A DNA stretch of 17,818 nt, from contig JAEZLJ010000042.1 of NCBI GenBank assembly GCA_023415275.1, positions 1 through 17,818 of the forward strand. Reading direction: 5' to 3'. The notes beneath the pieces are model-generated. The model was not told the DNA's origin. It searched no databases and saw nothing but the letters and a program-made list of their open reading frames with translations. Position 1 is the stretch's first letter. The number at the start of each line of letters is the position of its first letter. The position numbers were made by a program, and so were the translations under genes. Source of the stretch: Bacteroidota bacterium (lineage in GTDB: Bacteria > Bacteroidota > Bacteroidia > Chitinophagales > Chitinophagaceae). This document shows positions 13,321-17,818 of the stretch, piece by piece.

Positions 13321-13370
13321 ACCTGCAGTTATCAAGCCCTGTAGTATTCCTGCAGGGCGATGCAGGTTTC
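13321..13370 (+). terminator. Nested hairpin after the repeat protein
   Basis: An outer stem, ACCTGCA (13321-13327) with TGCAGGT (13361-13367), encloses an inner one, GCCCTGTA (13336-13343) with TGCAGGGC (13351-13358, one G-U pair). TTC follows, a weak tail. It starts 8 bases after the stop at 13313, so termination is likely but not certain. Confidence 0.55.
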
Positions 13371-13395
13371 ATTGCCCAGCATAAAATTGCATAAG

Positions 13396-15981
13396 ATGAA
13401 AAAAGGGCAGGAAAGCATGGCCTCCCTGGGTTCACTAAAAATCTACCGCAGGGAGCTGCTGGCAACATTGGTGCTGCTATTAGCCATTGTGTTTTTTCGC
13501 AGTGAGCGAAAAGAATTACACTCCATCATTCCCCGGTTGCAACTGGCCAATCATGGCTGGGAGCTGGCGGGGATTTTTGTTACCCTTCTTTATATAGCTG
13601 CACAAGCAGGCATATACCGCAAAAGCTTTGCTGCTGTTGGTTTGAATCTGCCATTTGGAAATGCCATTCAGCTGTTTTTAAAAAGAAATCTTGTAAGTGT
13701 TTTTTTACCAGCCGGCGGTGTCAGTTCACTGGCTTATTTTCCTTCACAGGTGCGAAAGCCTTCATTTAGCAAGGCACTGGTGTTCCAGGCTAGTGTATTG
13801 TTTGGATTGATAGGATTGGTAACTGTATTTATAGCAGGATTGCCCGTTGTGCTGCTTTCCCTTTTTCATGCCCACATCTTTCATCATGCAGCCATAGGCT
13901 TGATCTCGCTCTTTATTTTACTTGCCGGCCTGTTTTGGATAATTTATTCTTTTAAAACAAAAGGCCGATTATACCATTTGGTTATTGCCAGGTTTCCATC
14001 GCAGGCACCCATAGTCCGTGAACTTATAGATGGAGAAATAGTTGGGAAGCCATTAGCCGTTGGAGTGTTATATTCCCTGGGAGTGGAAGTTTTGTGCATG
14101 GGTAATGTATATATAGCCATGCTGGCCCTGGGATTACCGGCTTCTTTGCTGGCGGCAGCCACCGGCTATATCATTGCTGTATTGTTGATGATCATTTCTC
14201 CTTTTCTCAGGGGACTAGGTGCAGTGGAACTGGCAATGGTGTATGTGCTGCAATCATTTGGCTATAGTCCCATACAGGCTTTATCCATTGCTATCTTATT
14301 TCGTGTTTTTGAATTCTGGTTGCCCTTGCTGGGCGGATTGCTGGCATTTGCCTGGAAGGGCAGAAAGTTATTCCTGCGTCTTGCCCCAGCCCTGCTGACC
14401 TTCTTTTTAGGAATCATCAATATCATTTCAGTAATTACGCCACCCCTGGCTCCGCGTATGGTAACGCTGCGGGAATACCTGCCGCTGGGCGCTATACATG
14501 CTTCCAGCCTGTTGGTATTGTTGGTTGGCCTTTCCCTGCTGGTAACCGCTTCCTACCTGCTGAGGGGGTTCAGGTCCGCATGGATCATTGCACTCTGTCT
14601 CACTGTTCTATCCATCGTTGGGCATGTGACGAAAGCCCTGGATTATGAAGAAGCTATATTGGCCACTATCGTTTTACTGGTATTGATAGCTACGGCTTCA
14701 TCCTACCAACTGCGAACAGGAAAATACTGGCCGCAACTGGGCATTAAAATGGCAGCTATCAGTTTTGCCAGTGTTCTGGTATTTGCATTCATTAGCTTTT
14801 ATTTTATTGACAAGCGGCATTTTGCATTGGACTTTAGCTGGCAACAGGCTATAGTGCATAGCCTTAAAAGTTTTTTATTGGTGGAGGATACTACCCTTCA
14901 TCCCGTAACAAGGTTTGGGAGAGAGTTTATTTGGCTCATTCGCAGCCTTGGATTTCTTACCTGGGGCTTCCTAGTAGTGACACTGCTAAAACCAGCAATG
15001 CATGCTACGGCTCATTCTCTTTCCAATAAAGATCGTGCAACTTATTTATTGAGCCGGTATGGAGATTCTGCCAGTGATTATTTCAAGACCTACAAGGACA
15101 AACTTTTTTTCTTTTCTGATATCTGTGAAGCCTTCATAGCCTATCGCATAGCCCGTGGTTTTGCCATTGTGCTGGAAGAACCTGTTTGTTCTGAAGAAAA
15201 TAAAATTCGGGTACTCAAAGAATTTGATCAGCATTGCCGGAAGATGGGATTGAAGACGGCATTTTACAGGGTAGGTGAGAACAGCATGCCCTGGTTCTCT
15301 GCATTAAAAAAGTTTAAATTAATAATAGGCCAGGAGGCCCTGCTTGAGGTTAAGCAATTTGCCCTTGAGGGCAGGGAAAAAAAATCTTTGCGCAATGGGT
15401 TAAATAGCCTGGAGAAAAAAGGGTTTAGGGTTTCCCTTCATCATCCACCCCATGAGGCCTCCTTTATCAAACAGTTGCAACATGTTTCTAATGAATGGCT
15501 GGCGCATTACCACAAACAGGAGATGTTGTTTGCACAAGGAATATTCGATGCCAGGGAATTGCAAACGCAGGATATCATATGCTTACAGGATGCCGATGGA
15601 CAGGTAAAGGCATTTATGAATATTATTCCTGATCATGCAGCAGATGAATGTACGTATGACCTGATCAGAAAAACAGCAGATGCACCGGCTGCTGCTATGG
15701 ATGCCCTTGTCATCAGGTTGATTGACTATGCCCGGGAACAAAATAAATTATGGTTGAACCTGGGCCTGGTTCCGATGACCGGCATAGAGCAACCTCGTAA
15801 TATGGGTGAGAGGATCATAAAAATGGCAGCTGCCCGTATCAGGCGCTTTCAGCATTACAAAGGTTTGCGGGAATTCAAAAATAAATATGCCACCTTATGG
15901 GAGAACAAATACCTGGTTTTTGATAATGAAATAGACCTGGTTCAATTGCCACTTGCATTAAATATGGTTATGAAGCCATGA
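13396..15981 (+). CDS. mprF: MprF-type phosphatidylglycerol aminoacyltransferase/flippase
   Basis: The 861-residue integral membrane protein has the two-part MprF layout. Residues 1 to about 540 are a multi-helix membrane region: an LPG-synthase/flippase section with repeated hydrophobic helices (LLATLVLLLAIVFF, VLFGLIGLVTVFIAG, VLCMGNVYIAML and others). Residues about 553-861 form a cytosolic GNAT-like catalytic domain (DUF2156 type) starting RYGDSASDYFKTYKDKLFFFS. It includes VGENSMPWFSALKKF, GREKKSLRNGLNSLEKKGF and a closing WLNLGLVPMTGI with RIRRFQHYKGLREFKNKYATLWENKYLVF. The family transfers an amino acid, usually lysine, from aminoacyl-tRNA to phosphatidylglycerol and flips the product outwards, lowering surface charge. 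An in-frame ATG at 13360 falls inside the upstream hairpin, so the ATG at 13396 is preferred; the exact start is uncertain. The stop overlaps the VirJ/AcvB-like start by four bases. Confidence 0.93.
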   Translation: MKKGQESMASLGSLKIYRRELLATLVLLLAIVFFRSERKELHSIIPRLQLANHGWELAGIFVTLLYIAAQAGIYRKSFAAVGLNLPFGNAIQLFLKRNLVSVFLPAGGVSSLAYFPSQVRKPSFSKALVFQASVLFGLIGLVTVFIAGLPVVLLSLFHAHIFHHAAIGLISLFILLAGLFWIIYSFKTKGRLYHLVIARFPSQAPIVRELIDGEIVGKPLAVGVLYSLGVEVLCMGNVYIAMLALGLPASLLAAATGYIIAVLLMIISPFLRGLGAVELAMVYVLQSFGYSPIQALSIAILFRVFEFWLPLLGGLLAFAWKGRKLFLRLAPALLTFFLGIINIISVITPPLAPRMVTLREYLPLGAIHASSLLVLLVGLSLLVTASYLLRGFRSAWIIALCLTVLSIVGHVTKALDYEEAILATIVLLVLIATASSYQLRTGKYWPQLGIKMAAISFASVLVFAFISFYFIDKRHFALDFSWQQAIVHSLKSFLLVEDTTLHPVTRFGREFIWLIRSLGFLTWGFLVVTLLKPAMHATAHSLSNKDRATYLLSRYGDSASDYFKTYKDKLFFFSDICEAFIAYRIARGFAIVLEEPVCSEENKIRVLKEFDQHCRKMGLKTAFYRVGENSMPWFSALKKFKLIIGQEALLEVKQFALEGREKKSLRNGLNSLEKKGFRVSLHHPPHEASFIKQLQHVSNEWLAHYHKQEMLFAQGIFDARELQTQDIICLQDADGQVKAFMNIIPDHAADECTYDLIRKTADAPAAAMDALVIRLIDYAREQNKLWLNLGLVPMTGIEQPRNMGERIIKMAAARIRRFQHYKGLREFKNKYATLWENKYLVFDNEIDLVQLPLALNMVMKP

Positions 15982-16649
15982 AAAAGATTGTATCATTTCT
16001 TATTCTACTCAGCAGTATTACAGCAAGGCTTTTTGCCCAGCATGAGCCCTTCCCCATAAAGCAATGGGCAGCGCCTGGAGAAAAGCCCTTTATTTTCTTT
16101 ATTAGCGGCGATGGTGGTGTGCACCATTTCTTTGCTGATCTGTGTAAGGATATTCACCAGTCGGGTTATACGGTGACAGCCCTGGATGCCAGTGGTTTTT
16201 TCTGGCACCGGAAATCGCCACAACAAGCTGCTGATCTCATCTCTAACTACCTGGAGACCCAGCTTTCACAAAGACCAAATGAAAAGTTGGTAATAGCGGG
16301 TTATTCTTTCGGGGCCGATGCCGTTCCCTTTATTGTAGGGGCCTTGCCATTTGACCTCAGGCAGAAATTGATTTCGGTTTTATTGTTGTCTCCTTCAGCT
16401 TCTACTGACCTGGAGATACATATTGCTGACATGTTTGTGGAAGGTAAAAAGAGAAGTATGGATGTGGCGCAAGCTATTAACCATTTGGGCGATCTGAAAA
16501 CAGTGACCATCGTGGGAAGCGACGAGCACCAGTTCCCGGTTTCAGCTATACGGTTGAAGAATTATACAAATGAGATCATGCCGGGAGGGCACCATTTTGA
16601 TGGACGCCCGGACCTTGTTGCTATGACCATGCTTCGGTTTTTACATTGA
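15978..16649 (+). CDS. Periplasmic VirJ/AcvB-type alpha/beta hydrolase
   Basis: This 223-residue protein has a signal peptide (about 1-20, MKKIVSFLILLSSITARLFA, then QHEP) and a VirJ/AcvB domain. Seen in order are FFISGDGGVHHFF at 40-52, ALDASGFFWHRKSPQQAADL at 68-87, the nucleophile elbow GYSFGADAVPF at 108-118 (Ser110), and PGGHHFDGRPD at 202-212 (His205 or His206). The acid residue of the triad is not certain. In Agrobacterium, AcvB is reported as a periplasmic hydrolase of lysyl-phosphatidylglycerol and sits beside the synthase LpiA (an MprF relative). Here it follows an mprF-type gene with an ATGA overlap (15978-15981), implying translational coupling and the same job: removing the aminoacyl group the neighbour adds. 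It has only the single VirJ-length domain, unlike the two-domain AcvB. The stop is at 16647-16649. Confidence 0.9.
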   Translation: MKKIVSFLILLSSITARLFAQHEPFPIKQWAAPGEKPFIFFISGDGGVHHFFADLCKDIHQSGYTVTALDASGFFWHRKSPQQAADLISNYLETQLSQRPNEKLVIAGYSFGADAVPFIVGALPFDLRQKLISVLLLSPSASTDLEIHIADMFVEGKKRSMDVAQAINHLGDLKTVTIVGSDEHQFPVSAIRLKNYTNEIMPGGHHFDGRPDLVAMTMLRFLH

Positions 16650-16800
16650 AATAGACTTAGTAAAGGTTTTTTGTAACTATAAAGCCTGGTAAGGTTGTTA
16701 GGGATTATTTAAGGATCCTGCGAGCGTTTCGTTTTAGTTTTTTTATTAAGGGTTTTTATGTAATCAATTAAACTATTTATTAGCCATTTATGGTTTTATA
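16650..16800. other. AT-rich gap after the mprF-type operon
   Basis: This is the first part of a 391-base gap. I see no gene, no terminator hairpin close to the hydrolase stop and no confident promoter. TAAACTTG at 16802-16809 is the nearest thing to a Bacteroidota -7 box, but no TTTG sits at the right distance upstream. Confidence 0.5.
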
Positions 16801-16801
16801 C

Positions 16802-16950
16802 TAAACTTGCCTTGTAAAGAAGAGTACGCTTAGATAGGAATTAAAAGAGATCAATTAAAACATATTGAAGCGGTTCTTGCCAGCCGCGTCAAACCGTATC
16901 TTCTCTATGAGAACCTTAAAACGAGAAAAGCCCCTGTTATGGGGCTTTTT
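16802..16950 (+). ncRNA. Candidate small RNA ending in a strong terminator
   Basis: A terminator at 16926-16950 lies 277 bases past the nearest upstream stop, far beyond a usual 3' end in this window. Before it are alternative pairings: CGGTT (16871-16875) with AACCG (16892-16896), GGTTCT (16872-16877) with AGAACC (16910-16915), and TTCTC/GAGAA (16901-16905 with 16909-16913). The first two exclude each other. This would suit a regulatory RNA, or merely a long 3' untranslated region. The 5' end is a guess from a weak -7-like box. No named RNA family is recognised. Confidence 0.3.
16926..16950 (+). terminator. Rho-independent terminator
   Basis: AAAAGCCCC (16926-16934) pairs with GGGGCTTTT (16941-16949) around TGTTAT, and the stem runs into a T-run. 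It is strong on the plus strand and also credible on the minus strand because of the A run. Confidence 0.85.
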
Positions 16951-17040
16951 CATGTAATTCACCCAGTTTTATTTGAGACTTTTAGAGAAAACAGGAATAA
17001 TTTTTGCTGATTCCAGGGCCTTAACCGAAACGTTCCATCA

Positions 17041-17292
17041 ATGAAAAAGGACTTCCACCAACTGGACCTCGTATCCTTACTGGACCTTTACAATACTGAA
17101 GTTGACAGCCTGAACAACCGCTTGCTTTCAGGTGAAGCCTGGGAATCCATGGCTGAACAACGAAAGACCATTACCAGGCTGGCTGCCATTATTCATAAGA
17201 AGGAGCCTCATTTGAACCTGCTTCAAATGAAGATGCCGGGACAGGAAGTGGGTAGTGAGAATATAGGGACAGGGAATGATCTGGGTGCATAA
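17041..17292 (+). CDS. Small helical hypothetical protein
   Basis: An 83-residue soluble protein, not recognised. Residues 5-65 look like two or three amphipathic helices (LDLVSLLDLYNTEVDSLNNRLLSGEAWESMAEQRKTITRLAAIIHKK). The last 15 residues are Gly/Asn-rich and flexible. There is no signal, membrane helix or metal motif. Helical proteins of this size in Bacteroidota are often annotated only as hypothetical. It stands alone between a terminator 91 bases upstream and the rRNA promoter region downstream. The ATG at 17041 is the only in-frame start that keeps the helical part intact. The good amino-acid balance supports a real gene, but its short length leaves doubt. Confidence 0.6.
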   Translation: MKKDFHQLDLVSLLDLYNTEVDSLNNRLLSGEAWESMAEQRKTITRLAAIIHKKEPHLNLLQMKMPGQEVGSENIGTGNDLGA

Positions 17293-17610
17293 ATAGGTGA
17301 AGCTTACCGGGCTATTCGATTTTATTTCCCATTCCTTGAATAATCGTCATTACAGGTACGGATTTGTGATGTGGTGAAAGGTGATGTTTCGTGGAGTTTA
17401 TATGTTGAAGAGCTGGCTACATGGAAATTGAGTAAAAAGCGCATGTTCGTCACTGTCAATCGGGTAACAATACATGTTGGTAGTGTAGCATTATATACCA
17501 GGGTGGTTGTTAAGGTGTATTTGAGGACAGAGAGTTATTATGGATGCAGATATCTTATTCTACATCAATATGTTGCAGCCGCTATTTGTTAAAATAAAAT
17601 AAAATGGAAA
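17293..17610. other. Non-coding gap before the rRNA promoter
   Basis: No credible gene is seen. The open frame at 17371-17592 has odd composition (Val, Tyr and Thr-rich, no start signal) and ends at the promoter region. The last 25 bases (about 17587-17610) are almost pure A and T, like an UP element that boosts strong promoters. Confidence 0.55.
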
Positions 17611-17615
17611 ATAAA

Positions 17616-17646
17616 TTTGGCAGGGTAAAAAAAGCGTGTACATTTG
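17616..17646 (+). promoter_or_regulatory. Canonical Bacteroidota sigma-A promoter
   Basis: TTTG (17616-17619), a 19-base spacer and TACATTTG (17639-17646) match the Bacteroidota housekeeping consensus exactly (TTTG at -33, TAnnTTTG at -7, 19-base spacer). An A/T-rich block precedes it. Transcription should start a few bases after 17646. No gene follows in the window; the structured leader next to it suits an rRNA operon. Confidence 0.88.
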
Positions 17647-17649
17647 CAC

Positions 17650-17818
17650 TCCCAATCGAAAAAAGCACGGTTGGAAAGTTCTTAGAAACGGTAAAAAATA
17701 AGTGAGGCGATAGGGCCTATAAGATTCGAAATCTTATCACTTGCCAAGGCTTTTTTCTCTTGGGTAATCTTTCGGGGTTACCGGAAGTAAGGGAGGGAGC
17801 AAGTTCTTTGAAAGTATG
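17650..17818 (+). promoter_or_regulatory. Probable rRNA operon leader with boxA-like motifs (16S lies beyond the edge)
   Basis: The leader follows the perfect promoter. AGTTCTTAGAAA at 17677-17688 and AAGTTCTTTGAAA at 17801-17813 resemble the boxA antitermination signal, and GTTCTTTGA just before the 16S gene is typical of Bacteroidota. A hairpin, ATAAGATT (17719-17726) with AATCTTAT (17730-17737), sits within GCCT/AGGC (17715-17718 with 17747-17750), and six T's follow at 17751-17756, like a terminator that antitermination would overcome. GGTAA/TTACC (17763-17767 with 17778-17782) forms a second small hairpin. The 16S gene itself is not in the window, so this is inference. Confidence 0.7.

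Noticed and set aside
13360..13395. Upstream ATG for the mprF-type gene
   Set aside because: It lies in the hairpin after the preceding gene and adds residues not expected in the family; the ATG at 13396 is more natural.
17371..17592. 73-residue open frame before the rRNA promoter
   Set aside because: No start signal, odd composition, no recognisable fold, and it ends in the A/T-rich promoter region.
17719..17737. GATTCGAAATC resembling a tRNA T-arm
   Set aside because: No acceptor stem, D-arm or anticodon arm fits around it; it is better explained as a hairpin in the rRNA leader.

Overview
The window looks like a chromosomal segment of a Bacteroidota member, most like the Chitinophagaceae. 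Signs are moderate GC content, weak Shine-Dalgarno signals, Lys/Ile/Asn-rich proteins, MKK-type signal peptides ending in A-Q, LytTR and hybrid-kinase signalling, paralogues with KKDGTxDMRY repeats, and a textbook Bacteroidota sigma-A promoter (TTTG, 19 bases, TAnnTTTG) near the right edge. No tRNA, insertion sequence, prophage or CRISPR array was recognised. The genus cannot be fixed from the sequence alone.

Region 1 (1-3470) begins with the 5' end of a minus-strand lipoprotein gene. A DJ-1/PfpI-family gene follows, then a degenerate 2H (2'-5' RNA ligase-like) gene facing away from a UmuD-like gene. The UmuD-like protein has lost both catalytic residues. A strong inverted repeat lies between these two divergent genes. 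Downstream are an Fpg/Nei DNA glycosylase gene and a small DinB-fold (DUF1569) gene. The area therefore leans towards DNA repair and stress.

Region 2 (3470-8160) holds convergent and divergent single genes: a secreted coiled-coil protein, a DUF763 protein with a helix-hairpin-helix, an OmpA-type lipoprotein, a single-domain asparaginase and a small membrane protein. Hairpin terminators separate two convergent pairs. A 674-base gap (7488-8161) carries two diverged copies of an ~80-base repeat and a ~136-base palindromic element with a perfect 38-base core.

Region 3 (8160-13370) is a signalling locus: a proline-rich secreted protein, a LytTR response regulator, a tiny two-helix membrane protein, a hybrid histidine kinase with receiver and Hpt domains, an unrecognised 167-residue protein and a repeat-bearing secreted protein. 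Two direct-repeat sites with exact 21-base spacing, the geometry LytTR proteins use, lie in front of the membrane-protein/kinase pair and in front of the 167-residue gene. They suggest a local regulatory circuit.

Region 4 (13370-16650) is a two-gene operon with a 4-base overlap: an MprF-type aminoacyl-phosphatidylglycerol synthase/flippase and a periplasmic VirJ/AcvB-type hydrolase. It plausibly makes and removes aminoacylated lipid. Region 5 (16650-17818) has a possible small RNA ending in a strong terminator, a small hypothetical gene, and a promoter plus structured leader with boxA-like motifs. The leader appears to belong to an rRNA operon whose 16S gene would start just beyond the right edge.
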